Shown here piece after piece: positions 1-7,851 of a DNA stretch of 64,000 nt. The notes under the pieces are model-generated. The model saw only the letters and a list, made by a program, of their open reading frames with translations. It made no database searches and was not told where the DNA came from. Position numbers and translations under genes: made by a program. The first letter of the stretch is position 1. Each line of letters starts with the position of its first letter. The stretch is from Marinobacter sp. (lineage in GTDB: Bacteria; Pseudomonadota; Gammaproteobacteria; Pseudomonadales; Oleiphilaceae), in contig JAGYIS010000004.1 in assembly GCA_018402255.1 (NCBI GenBank), forward strand, positions 664,221-728,220. Reading direction: 5' to 3'.

Positions 1-35
1 TAAGCGCATCGTCCGTCGCATTGGTGGCATCAACA

Positions 36-67
36 AAAAGCCAGATGACAGCTGTCATCTGGCTTTT
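36..67. terminator. Perfect 32-nt palindromic bidirectional terminator
   Basis: Bases 36-67 are identical to their own reverse complement. Each half starts AAAAGCCAGATG, so a GC-containing stem carries an A-tract on one side and a T-tract on the other. It works in either direction. It lies 20 bp past the stop of the minus-strand dehydrogenase at 87 and probably also ends a plus-strand gene whose stop may be the TAA at 1-3. Confidence 0.8.
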
Positions 68-86
68 CTGGTTTCAGACGTAAGGT

Positions 87-1241
87 TTATGCCTGAAGTC
101 GATCACAAATGGCGTCACCAATCTGCCGGGTGTCCCGTTGCTCTCCGCCGTGCTCGGCCAGGTCGCCAGCCACTGCGTCAAACAACTCTTTGCCAGCCAG
201 GCCCAGTGTCGGGTCTTTCCGGCCCAGCCACTCCAGCATGCGGGCCGCGGTAAACAGCATGGCGGTCGGGTCTGCGATGCCCTGGCCGGCAATATCCGGG
301 GCGCTGCCGTGGGTTGGTTCAAACATCGAGGGCATGTCCGGATCGGTCGGATTGAGGTTGCAGGACGGCGCAACGCCCATGCCACCAGACAGAACTGCTG
401 CCAGATCGGTCAGTATGTCGCCCTGCAAGTTGCTGGCGACCACCACATCAAAGGCCCAGGGGCACTGCACGAACTTCATGCAGGCGGCGTCTACCAGTTC
501 ATGGTGAGTGGCCACGTCCGGGAACTCCTGGCTGATCTCCTCGAATACTTCGGTGTACATGTCGCCCCAATACCTCAGGGCGTTGCGCTTGGTGATGACG
601 CATACCTGGCTTTCACAGCTGCGACCGTCCAGTGTCCGGAAGTTGCGGGTGCGGCTTGCCTGTGCTCGTTCAGTGGCTCTGCGTCTGGCTTGCTCGAATC
701 CGTAGCGGATGATCCGCTCGGTTGCGCGCCGGGTGAACACTTCCATCTGCGTAGCCACTTCGTCCGGTTTGCCCTGACGCAGGCGCCCGCCCTGGCTGAC
801 ATACTCGCCTTCGCTGTTTTCGCGAATCACCAACATATCAATGTCTTTGGCCCGATCGTCTTTCAGGTACTGCCGGGCTCCCGGTAGCAGGCGTGCGGGC
901 CGCTCACAGACCCACTGATCAAAGCCTTTGCGCATGTCCAGCAGCGGAGCCAGAGAAATGCTGTCTGGCAGCAAGTAGCGGCTGCTGTCGTCTATCGGGC
1001 CGGGATCGCCCAGCGCGCCCAGCAGGATCGCGTCGTACTGCTGCAGTTGGTCCAGAGCGTCCGCAGGCCAGGACTCCCCGTGATCTTCGTGCCAGGCGTG
1101 GGAGGGCCACGGGAAACGGGTCCACTCCAGGGCCAGGTTGTGTTTGGAGCGTAACGTCTCCAGACAGCGAACGGCTTCGGCCACGACCTCCGGGCCAATG
1201 CCATCTCCGGGGGTCACTGCAATGCGAGTGGTCTGGGCCAT
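87..1241 (-). CDS. Isocitrate/isopropylmalate dehydrogenase family protein (tartrate or D-malate dehydrogenase-like)
   Basis: Predicted cytosolic NAD(P)-dependent beta-decarboxylating dehydrogenase acting on a 2-hydroxy diacid such as tartrate, D-malate or isopropylmalate. The N-terminus has the family signature TPGDGIGPE. The middle has the catalytic Lys/Tyr region (TKRNALRYWGDMY). The metal-binding stretch NLQGDILTDLAA and the NAD loop EPTHGSAPDIAG follow. Length (384 aa) suits the family. Start: AAGGAGG lies 7 nt before the second ATG at 1241; the ATG six bases earlier touches the Shine-Dalgarno, so 1241 is preferred. A short Arg-rich insert (about residues 185-205) is unusual. It stands alone, so substrate cannot be fixed; isopropylmalate is less likely without leu genes. 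Confidence 0.85.
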   Translation of the reverse strand: MAQTTRIAVTPGDGIGPEVVAEAVRCLETLRSKHNLALEWTRFPWPSHAWHEDHGESWPADALDQLQQYDAILLGALGDPGPIDDSSRYLLPDSISLAPLLDMRKGFDQWVCERPARLLPGARQYLKDDRAKDIDMLVIRENSEGEYVSQGGRLRQGKPDEVATQMEVFTRRATERIIRYGFEQARRRATERAQASRTRNFRTLDGRSCESQVCVITKRNALRYWGDMYTEVFEEISQEFPDVATHHELVDAACMKFVQCPWAFDVVVASNLQGDILTDLAAVLSGGMGVAPSCNLNPTDPDMPSMFEPTHGSAPDIAGQGIADPTAMLFTAARMLEWLGRKDPTLGLAGKELFDAVAGDLAEHGGEQRDTRQIGDAICDRLQA

Positions 1242-1438
1242 TCCCATACCTCCTTGGTGCTATGTGTGTGCGGTTTTGTTCACAGAATCAGTGTAGTTGC
1301 GGGCGGCGTAGATGCCACCCTCTATCGGGTTAATTAATTGACGATGTTTTACCCCGCCTCGGTTCATTACTATAGTTAGATCGAACTTATTGTTTTAACC
1401 TTGGTCAATAAAATTTGCGTATGTACACGGGAGCTTGT

Positions 1439-2203
1439 GTGGATAAACCTGACGTGTTGTTTGATGAGTCGCACTGCGAACAATGTGCCTGCGGGAACGG
1501 ATTGGACTTTGCCTTCAGCTTCGCCTTCCAGCCTATTGTGGATGCTGAAAATAAATCAGTATTTGCTTATGAGGCACTCGTGCGTGGCACTAATGGTGAG
1601 GGCGCAATGAGTGTGCTGTCGAAAGTTAACGAGCAGAACCGTTATTCTTTCGACCAGATTTGCCGGGTTAAGGCGGTCAAGCTGGCAGCCCGCCTGGACA
1701 TGCAGCCCATGCTCAGTATCAACTTTATGCCAAATGCCGTCTACAAGGCTGAATACTGTATTCGCACCACGCTGGCGGCGGCCCAAACCTATAAGTTTGA
1801 TACCCGAAAGATCATTTTCGAAATGATCGAGAACGAGGATCTGAGCTCGGTAGAGCATCTGGCTTCCATTATCGAAGCCTACCAGTCGATGGGGTTCAGC
1901 ACGGCGATTGACGATTTTGGCGCCGGATACTCACGTTACAACATCATGATGCTAAGCCCGCCGGATCTGCTGAAACTGGATATGGCACTGGTGCGTGGCA
2001 TTCATGAGGACCAGAACAAGCAGGCGGTTGTGTTGGGTATTATCACCATGATGCACCACCTGGGTGGTCGGATTATCGCAGAGGGCGTAGAAACCAAAGA
2101 GGAATACTTCTGGTTGCGCTCTCAAGGCATTTCGCTGTATCAGGGCTACCTGTTTGCCAAGCCGGGCTTTGAGTGCCTGCCAGAACCGGTTTTCCCGGAC
2201 TGA
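1439..2203 (+). CDS. Stand-alone EAL-domain cyclic-di-GMP phosphodiesterase
   Basis: The protein is almost only an EAL domain, the fold that hydrolyses cyclic di-GMP to pGpG. Key positions are present in order: EALVRG (EAL glutamate), SINFMPN (metal-binding Asn), FEMIENE, DDFGAGYS (two metal Asp), LLKLD (Lys), AEGVET and QGYLFAKP. The enzyme is therefore probably active. No sensor, GGDEF or membrane segment is seen; a short N-terminal stretch holds three Cys (CEQCAC), which could bind a metal. Start: GGGAG at 1429-1433 sits 5 nt before GTG 1439; an ATG at 1421 in frame lacks a ribosome-binding site. The next gene begins 24 bp downstream. Confidence 0.85.
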   Translation: MDKPDVLFDESHCEQCACGNGLDFAFSFAFQPIVDAENKSVFAYEALVRGTNGEGAMSVLSKVNEQNRYSFDQICRVKAVKLAARLDMQPMLSINFMPNAVYKAEYCIRTTLAAAQTYKFDTRKIIFEMIENEDLSSVEHLASIIEAYQSMGFSTAIDDFGAGYSRYNIMMLSPPDLLKLDMALVRGIHEDQNKQAVVLGIITMMHHLGGRIIAEGVETKEEYFWLRSQGISLYQGYLFAKPGFECLPEPVFPD

Positions 2204-2227
2204 TCACCAAGACAAAGGGGCTGTTCT

Positions 2228-2584
2228 GTGCTGTATCGGATTGTCACGCTTGTGGGCGGGCTGTTGTTCGTGGTCGCTCTGTTTGGTTTGCTGTGGTTCT
2301 TCTGCAAGAAGTTTCTGGAGCACCATGGGGTCAAGGAACAAAGCTCTGACCGCGCCATGGTGCTGGCCACCTGGACCTTTGGCGGCATTGCGGTTGGTAT
2401 GGTGTTCGTGGTTTTGGGCTCATTTGTACTCGGCCCCTGGGCCTTTTATCGAACGCTGCAGGGCCATGATGTACCGGTCTCAGACGCTGCCGCAATCTGG
2501 TGGGGCTTCGGGATTGTTGTGGTGTCTCTGGGCATCACCGCCGCCGGGTTCCTCGGTTTCCTGGCGTTAGTCGGCGCCTACTGA
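2228..2584 (+). CDS. Small three- to four-helix membrane protein of unknown function
   Basis: A 118-aa hydrophobic protein with helices near residues 3-26, 43-72 and 87-115, so an inner-membrane location is expected. A charged stretch (KKFLEHHGVKEQSSDR) between the first two helices probably faces the cytoplasm. I do not recognise the family. It starts at GTG 2228 with AAGGGG about 8 nt upstream, 24 bp after the EAL gene, so the two may be co-transcribed. Its stop overlaps the stop of the convergent LysR gene by 7 bases. Confidence 0.6.
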   Translation: MLYRIVTLVGGLLFVVALFGLLWFFCKKFLEHHGVKEQSSDRAMVLATWTFGGIAVGMVFVVLGSFVLGPWAFYRTLQGHDVPVSDAAAIWWGFGIVVVSLGITAAGFLGFLALVGAY

Positions 2585-3480
2585 TTGCCGTGCAGACCGT
2601 GTAGCTGGTTGCGGAACCACACCAGCGCCGGCTCTTTCTCGTACGCTTTGTGCCAATACAGATGCACATCGATTGATGGCATCTGTGCGGGCGGGCTCAT
2701 CACCTCCACATCCGCACGTTCCGCAATAATCCGGGCATAGGTTTCTGGCATGGTCAGCAACAGGTCAGAACTTTCGACCACCCGGCAGGCGGCATAGTAG
2801 TGCTGGCAGCGCAGGCGAATGTTGCGCTGCACTCCGTGTCGCGATAATTCAAAATCCTCAATGCCCGGGCCTTCAGAGCGAGACGATACCAGGACGTGTT
2901 TGGCTGCCAGGTAGGTTGGCATGTCGAGGCCCTGCGTTGCTGCCGGGTGACCTTTGTGGGCCAGCACCACCAGGCGGTCCTGGCGGAGCAGTTCGTGGCT
3001 GGTCTGATTGCTCACCGGCAATAACACGTCAATCGCAAAATCCAGCTTGCCGGCCGCGAGCTGAGTTTCCATATCCCGCCTCGCCACCCGTTGGCTGACA
3101 ATCTCCATCTCTGGGTAAGGAGCCAACTTACTCATCAGTTGCGGTAAAAACGTAGACTCCAGAACATCTCTCAGTCCCAGCGTGTAAGTCTTGCGTTGGC
3201 TGGCCGGATCAAACGCGTGGAACTGATTGACGGCACTTTGCACCTGGGTCAATCCCGGGCGCATGGACTCCAGAAACCGGCGGGCCAGGGGCGTAGGCAC
3301 CATTTGATTGCCCTGGCGGGTAAACAAGGGATCATCAAAGTGATCTCGAAGCCGTGCCAGTGAATGGCTCACGGCCGGCTGGGTCAGGTGCAGTGCCCGG
3401 GCGGCACGGGTCAGGCTGCCTTCCCGATAAATCGTGTCAAACACGTGCAGAAGGTTCAGATCCAGGCGATTCAGGGCCAT
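2578..3480 (-). CDS. LysR-family transcriptional regulator
   Basis: A typical 300-aa LysR protein. The winged helix-turn-helix lies at residues 5-64 (RAARALHLTQPAVSHSLARL), followed by a linker helix and a periplasmic-binding-protein-like effector domain from about residue 90. The N-terminus (LNLLHVFDTIYREGSLT) resembles the NodD/LeuO-type branch. It is divergent from the acyl-CoA dehydrogenase gene at 3627, with 146 bp between, which is the classic arrangement for a LysR regulator of the neighbouring operon. By inference it controls the acyl-CoA/hydroxyacyl-CoA operon; its co-inducer is unknown. Confidence 0.88.
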   Translation of the reverse strand: MALNRLDLNLLHVFDTIYREGSLTRAARALHLTQPAVSHSLARLRDHFDDPLFTRQGNQMVPTPLARRFLESMRPGLTQVQSAVNQFHAFDPASQRKTYTLGLRDVLESTFLPQLMSKLAPYPEMEIVSQRVARRDMETQLAAGKLDFAIDVLLPVSNQTSHELLRQDRLVVLAHKGHPAATQGLDMPTYLAAKHVLVSSRSEGPGIEDFELSRHGVQRNIRLRCQHYYAACRVVESSDLLLTMPETYARIIAERADVEVMSPPAQMPSIDVHLYWHKAYEKEPALVWFRNQLHGLHGNQ

Positions 3481-3490
3481 AAAAACATCC

Positions 3491-3527
3491 GTTATCCCGA
3501 TAAGTCCAGGTAATGATAAACGATAAG
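3491..3527. promoter_or_regulatory. Candidate LysR operator with repeated GATAA motifs
   Basis: The start-proximal part of the divergent LysR/acyl-CoA dehydrogenase gap holds an inverted repeat TTATC-CC-GATAA (3492-3503) and two further GATAA units at 3515 and 3522. Spaced dyad repeats in this position suit LysR binding. This is position-based inference; no known consensus was matched. Confidence 0.3.
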
Positions 3528-3626
3528 AACAATTCAGTCGCGTAATAGCGCATTGACTCCTAGACTGGTTGCCATCTGATCGAAAGTGCGCCCCGAATGG
3601 GGCAGGTAAGCGCGAGGAGCTACACC

Positions 3627-4838
3627 ATGGATTTCAACATTTCCGAAAAAGGCCAGGACTACCTCAAGCGCGTGAAGCAGTTCATGCGTAACGAGATCTT
3701 CCCCATCGAAGAGCAGTATCACAAAGAGCTGGCCTCTTTGGAGAACCGCTGGGTCGTGCTGCCGATCATCAAGGAGCTGAAAGAGAAGGCGAAGGCCCAG
3801 GGCCTGTGGAATATGTTCTTCCCGGATGACAAGTACGGCTGTGGCCTGCTCAACTCCGACTACGCCCTGATTGCCGAAGAAACCGGCCGCAGCTTCATCG
3901 CGCCGGAAATCTTCAACTGCAACGCGCCAGACACCGGCAACATGGAAGTGCTGATCCACTATGGCTCTGAAGAGCAAAAAGCCCAGTGGCTGCCCAAAAT
4001 CATGAGTGGCGAAGTACGCTCTGCCTTCTGCATGACCGAACCGGCCGTGGCCTCTTCCGACGCCACCAACATGGAAGCCACTGCTACCGTTGAAGGCGAT
4101 GACGTGGTCCTGAACGGCCGCAAGTGGTGGAGCACCGGTATCGGCCATCCCGACTGCAAGGTTGCCATTTTTATGGGTGTGACCGATCCAGACGCGCAGA
4201 AACACCGCCGCCATTCCATGGTGTTGGTGCCCCTGGACACCCCGGGCATCACCATAGAACGAATGATGCCGGTATTCGGCGCCTACGATGAGCCCTATGG
4301 CCACGGCCAGGTGCTGTTCGAAAACGTGCGTTTGCCCAAGAGCGCCATTATCGCCGGCCCCGGCCGTGGCTTCGAAATCGCCCAGGGCCGTTTGGGGCCG
4401 GGCCGCGTACACCACTGTATGCGTGCGATCGGCGCGGCAGAACGTACCCTGGAGCTTCTGATCAAGCGCTCCCTCACCCGCGAAGCTTTCGGTCGTCCGC
4501 TGGCGAAACTGGGTGGCAATCCAGATGTTATCGCCAATGCCAGAATGAACATCGAGCAGGCGCGGTTGCTGACGCTGAAGTGTGCCTGGGCGCTGGATAC
4601 CAAGGGCATCATGGGTGCGTTGCAGGAAGTTTCTATGATCAAGGCAGTGGTGCCTGCGATGCTGCAACAGATTGTCGATGATGCGATTCAGATTCACGGC
4701 GGTGCCGGGGTCAGCGACGATGATTTCCCGCTGACGGCATTGTTCGGTTACGCTCGGGTGCTTCGACTGGCCGATGGCCCTGACGAAGTGCATCGGGCTA
4801 TGGTGGCTCGGTTGGAGCTCCGGAAGTACAAGTCCTGA
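3627..4838 (+). CDS. Acyl-CoA dehydrogenase, ACAD10/ACAD11-like
   Basis: A 403-aa FAD-dependent acyl-CoA dehydrogenase. Visible family features are the FAD-binding region CMTEPAVASSDATN, the KWWSTG strand and the C-terminal active-site segment LADGPDEVHRAM. That last motif is typical of the ACAD10/ACAD11 branch and not of classic short- or medium-chain enzymes. The kinase that is fused to the dehydrogenase in ACAD10/11 is encoded separately at 6084. Members of this branch act after phosphorylation of 4-hydroxyacyl-CoA, helping to eliminate phosphate; that role is inferred here. Start: GCGAGGAG precedes ATG 3627; an upstream in-frame ATG at 3597 lacks one. It is the first gene of the operon, followed by a 391-bp gap filled by repeats. 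Confidence 0.9.
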   Translation: MDFNISEKGQDYLKRVKQFMRNEIFPIEEQYHKELASLENRWVVLPIIKELKEKAKAQGLWNMFFPDDKYGCGLLNSDYALIAEETGRSFIAPEIFNCNAPDTGNMEVLIHYGSEEQKAQWLPKIMSGEVRSAFCMTEPAVASSDATNMEATATVEGDDVVLNGRKWWSTGIGHPDCKVAIFMGVTDPDAQKHRRHSMVLVPLDTPGITIERMMPVFGAYDEPYGHGQVLFENVRLPKSAIIAGPGRGFEIAQGRLGPGRVHHCMRAIGAAERTLELLIKRSLTREAFGRPLAKLGGNPDVIANARMNIEQARLLTLKCAWALDTKGIMGALQEVSMIKAVVPAMLQQIVDDAIQIHGGAGVSDDDFPLTALFGYARVLRLADGPDEVHRAMVARLELRKYKS

Positions 4839-4891
4839 TTTTGGGTTGGGGTTGGGTGCTTTGGTTCTCCTGGCCTCTTGATTGGGCATGG

Positions 4892-5000
4892 GGTGCCGGC
4901 GGGGTGGGGCTTCTGAAACACACCGTGAATACGTCCCTGTAGGCTCCGCTCCGCCATCCATGGCTCCGCAGGGTTTCAGAAGCCCCACCCCGCCGGCACC
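4892..5000 (+). repeat. Palindrome-nested repeat, copy 1 (28-bp perfect arms)
   Basis: Bases 4892-4919 and 4973-5000 are perfect inverted repeats of 28 bp. They enclose a 53-bp core with GTGAATACGTCCCTGTA and CCGCCATCCATGGCTCCGC. The core recurs inverted in the next element (5064-5176), but the arms are unrelated. It lies in the otherwise gene-free 4839-5229 gap inside the acyl-CoA operon. No T-run follows, so it is not an ordinary terminator. Confidence 0.8.
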
Positions 5001-5063
5001 GTCCTGAACATTGGTGATGGATTGCGAGAAAAGAAATTCTGAACAGCGTACTGAGGTGATCGG

Positions 5064-5176
5064 GAGCTGATGTCGGGTAGCACTCTCCAAAACCTTGCGG
5101 AGCCATGGATGGCGGAGCAGAGCGTACACGGATGTATTCACAGCGTGTTTTGGAGAGTGCTACCCGACAGCAGCTC
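5064..5176 (-). repeat. Palindrome-nested repeat, copy 2 (30-bp arms, inverted core)
   Basis: Arms 5064-5093 and 5147-5176 are 30-bp inverted repeats with one mismatch. The core between them, read on the minus strand, matches the core of the copy at 4892-5000: GTGAATACATCCGTGTA and CCGCCATCCATGGCTCCGC. Both copies together form a head-to-head pair. The 63 bp between the two elements show nothing else I can identify. Confidence 0.8.
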
Positions 5177-5229
5177 TTACTCTAATGAAAAAGAACGTGA
5201 ACTCCCAAACATAACGGAGAGAAACACCG

Positions 5230-6045
5230 ATGACACAGCGAGTATTCATAACCGGCGGGGCTAGTGGTCTGGGCCGGGCGATTGCATTGAGATACGCCAA
5301 AGAAGGCGCCAAAGTCTGCATTGGGGACATTAACCCGGAGCAGGGCGTTGCCGTTGAGGCGGAATTGAACAAGGCGGGTGGTGAAGGCTACTTTGTTGAA
5401 TGCGATGTTCGCCGCCTGAGTGACTTCGAGAAAGTCCGGGACGACCTGGTCAAGAAGTGGGGTGGGGTAGACGTTGTGGTTAACAACGCCGGCGTTGCCT
5501 CTGCTGGTTCTATTGAGGACACCACCATTGGTGACTGGGAATGGATTCTTGATATCAACGTTCTGGGTGTGGTCCGTGGCTGTAAAGCGTTCACGCCACA
5601 GTTCAAGCAGCAAGGCTCCGGCGCCTTCGTTAACGTCGCCTCCATGGCTGGCCTCATGCTGGCGCCCCTGATGGACAGCTACAATGTCTCCAAGGCCGGC
5701 GTGATTGCCCTGTCCGAAACCCTCAGCCAGGAGCTGCGGGATTCCGGTATTCACGTCAGCTGCGTGTGCCCGGCGTTTTTTCAGACCAACCTGGCCAGCA
5801 CCATGCGTTCGGATATTCCCGGCATTCAGCAGAACGTCAACAAACTGATGAAACGCTCCAGCATCACCGCTGAAGACGTTGCCGAAGATATCTTCCGCAG
5901 CGTGAAAGAAAAAGATTTCTGGGTGCTGCCCCACGCCAAAGAGCGCCGCATGTGGATGCTCAAGCGCCACGCGCCATGGGCGTTTGACTGGTTGATGCAC
6001 CAGGAAACCAAGCGCTGGATGGGTAAGATGGGCGGCAAGGCCTGA
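5230..6045 (+). CDS. SDR-family oxidoreductase
   Basis: A 271-aa classical short-chain dehydrogenase. It has the Rossmann motif TGGASGLG (residues 8-15), the NNAG motif near residue 87, a catalytic Ser in VASMAG and the YNVSK catalytic pair near residue 155. The C-terminal extension (after about residue 215) is long and basic with many Trp, typical of SDRs of the fatty-acid/hydroxyacyl type rather than FabG. It probably oxidises or reduces a hydroxyacyl intermediate with NAD(P). The kinase gene starts 38 bp downstream. A purine-rich site (ACGGAGAG) precedes ATG 5230. Confidence 0.88.
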   Translation: MTQRVFITGGASGLGRAIALRYAKEGAKVCIGDINPEQGVAVEAELNKAGGEGYFVECDVRRLSDFEKVRDDLVKKWGGVDVVVNNAGVASAGSIEDTTIGDWEWILDINVLGVVRGCKAFTPQFKQQGSGAFVNVASMAGLMLAPLMDSYNVSKAGVIALSETLSQELRDSGIHVSCVCPAFFQTNLASTMRSDIPGIQQNVNKLMKRSSITAEDVAEDIFRSVKEKDFWVLPHAKERRMWMLKRHAPWAFDWLMHQETKRWMGKMGGKA

Positions 6046-6083
6046 GTGGTCGGGCCAGCGCATAGAATCACAGGAGAGGATGA

Positions 6084-7148
6084 ATGACACAGATCGACCA
6101 GGCCGTAGATGTTCGGGAAGGCGAAGAACTGGATCTCAGCGTTGTTGACCAGTTTATGAAACAGGCCATTCCCGGCCTCGAAGGTCAGCCGACCATCAAA
6201 CAGTATCCCGGTGGTGCTTCCAACCTGACTTACCAGGTGGATTACAGCGACCAGTCTTATGTGCTGCGCCGGCCGCCGCTGGGCAAGATTGCCAAGTCGG
6301 CCCACGACATGCTGCGCGAGGCGCGGGTGATGGAGGCGCTCAAGCCGGTCTACCCTTATGTGCCGAACATCATCGCCATCTGCGAGGATCACAGCATACT
6401 GGGCTGCGATTTCTATGTGATGGAACGGCTCAAGGGCATCATCCTGCGCCAGGACTTTCCGGCGGACTTCGAGCTGAGTGAGGCGGATACCCGCAAGCTT
6501 TGCCTGAATGTGATCGATAAGCTGGTCGACCTGCACACCGTTGACGCCACCGCCGCCGGCCTGGATAAGCTGGGCAAGGGCGCGGGCTATGTGCAGCGCC
6601 AGATCGGCGGCTGGAGCGATCGTTTCCGCAAAGCTCGCACCGACGATGTGGGTGATTTTGAAGAAGTAATGGCCTGGCTGAACGACAAGATGCCAGGCGA
6701 TATCGCCCAGGTGGTCATCCACAACGACTTCCGCTTCGACAACGTGGTGCTCAATCCTGATAACCCGTTTGAAGTGATCGGCGTGCTGGACTGGGAAATG
6801 GCCACTATCGGTGACCCGCTGATGGACCTGGGCAACACTCTGGCGTACTGGATTGAGGCGGACGACGAAGGCCCGTTCCAGATGCTGCGGCGCCAGCCCA
6901 CACACCGGCCAGGTATGCTGACCCGTAAGGAAGTGGTGGCCTATTACATGGAGAAATCCGGCTTCCAGGCTGATAACTTTGATTTTTATGAGATCTACGG
7001 CCTGTTCCGGCTGGCGGTGATTGTTCAGCAGATCTACTACCGCTTTTATCATGGCCAGACCAAAGACAAGCGCTTTGCTGCCTTTGGCCATGCTGCCAAC
7101 TATCTCGAAAAACGTTGCCAGCGGCTGATCAGCGAGAGCGGCCTGTAA
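6084..7148 (+). CDS. Phosphotransferase of the ACAD10/11 kinase type (aminoglycoside-phosphotransferase fold)
   Basis: A 354-aa APH-fold kinase. Landmarks are GGASNLTYQ (nucleotide loop), YVLRRPPLG (ATP lysine region), YVMERLKG (hinge), the catalytic loop HNDFRFDN near residue 214 and the metal motif LDWE near residue 237. The sequence follows the N-terminal kinase domain of mammalian ACAD11 closely, including YVLR.PP.G, GAGY..RQ and LDWE..TIGDPL.DL. Known relatives phosphorylate the 4-hydroxyl of hydroxyacyl-CoA (ACAD10/11; LvaA in levulinate use by Pseudomonas putida). The same role is inferred here. Its stop overlaps the next start by one base (TAATG). Confidence 0.88.
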   Translation: MTQIDQAVDVREGEELDLSVVDQFMKQAIPGLEGQPTIKQYPGGASNLTYQVDYSDQSYVLRRPPLGKIAKSAHDMLREARVMEALKPVYPYVPNIIAICEDHSILGCDFYVMERLKGIILRQDFPADFELSEADTRKLCLNVIDKLVDLHTVDATAAGLDKLGKGAGYVQRQIGGWSDRFRKARTDDVGDFEEVMAWLNDKMPGDIAQVVIHNDFRFDNVVLNPDNPFEVIGVLDWEMATIGDPLMDLGNTLAYWIEADDEGPFQMLRRQPTHRPGMLTRKEVVAYYMEKSGFQADNFDFYEIYGLFRLAVIVQQIYYRFYHGQTKDKRFAAFGHAANYLEKRCQRLISESGL

Positions 7149-7837
7149 TGGCCACCATTTATCTGGTGCGCCACGGCCAGGCCAGTTTTGGCAAAGAAAA
7201 CTACGACCAGCTTTCGCCAAGAGGCTGGGAGCAGGGCAAGATTCTGGGCCGCTGGCTGACCGACAAGGTAACGCCGGGTGCGATTTTTGGCGGCAACCTG
7301 CAGCGCCACCGGGAAACCGTTGAGGCCATCACCACCGGCTATGGCTCTACACTGCCGGATATGCAGGTGCTGGAAGGCCTGAACGAGTTTGATCACGTGC
7401 AGGTGGTGGAGCGGTTTCGCCCTGAGTGGGCAGACAAGCAAGTGATGGCCCGGGACCTGGGGAGTTTCCCGAAACCGGCGAAGGCGTTCCAGCAAGCCTT
7501 CGAGCAAGCCGTGGCCCGCTGGGTCAGTGGTGAGCACGACCATGACTATGCAGAATCCTGGCAGGACTTCCGGGCTCGCGTGAATGCAGCCCTGGATCAG
7601 TTGGTCGAGATCGCCGGCGGCGCGGATATGATCATCTCCACCTCCGGCGGGCCAATCGCGGTGATTGCTCAGCAGTTGCTCGAGTTGTCAGACCGCAAAG
7701 CGCTGGAGATGAACAACGTCATTGCCAACACCAGCGTATCTCGCATTCTCTATTCCGGCTCCCGGCGCAGCCTGGCCGTGTTCAACAACTATAGCCACCT
7801 TGAGGCGGAAGACCCCGCCCTGGTGACATTCCGATAA
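7148..7837 (+). CDS. Histidine phosphatase family protein (phosphoglycerate-mutase-like)
   Basis: A 229-aa cytosolic protein with the catalytic RHG motif at the N-terminus (VRHGQASFG, His phosphorylated in the mechanism) and a second catalytic-region glycine/serine stretch (STSGGPIAV) where the family usually has a His; that second His is replaced by Ser-Gly here. Start ATG 7148 overlaps the kinase stop, so translation is coupled. An upstream in-frame ATG at 7115 lies inside the kinase. Placed with a kinase and an acyl-CoA dehydrogenase, it may dephosphorylate a phospho-acyl intermediate or a by-product; this is inference. Confidence 0.82.
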   Translation: MATIYLVRHGQASFGKENYDQLSPRGWEQGKILGRWLTDKVTPGAIFGGNLQRHRETVEAITTGYGSTLPDMQVLEGLNEFDHVQVVERFRPEWADKQVMARDLGSFPKPAKAFQQAFEQAVARWVSGEHDHDYAESWQDFRARVNAALDQLVEIAGGADMIISTSGGPIAVIAQQLLELSDRKALEMNNVIANTSVSRILYSGSRRSLAVFNNYSHLEAEDPALVTFR

Positions 7838-7851
7838 GCTGAGGGAACTCC

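Noticed and set aside
36..67. The palindrome as another member of the long nested repeats.
   Set aside because: It has no core or loop; it is a simple two-way terminator.
3534..5141. A 535-codon open frame on the minus strand opposite the acyl-CoA dehydrogenase.
   Set aside because: It is antisense to a clear enzyme over most of its length and has no domain, signal or start site; it results from high GC in the third codon position.
5826..7220. A 464-codon minus-strand frame opposite the SDR and kinase.
   Set aside because: It is antisense to two genes with complete motifs, and the translated sequence has no recognisable domain.
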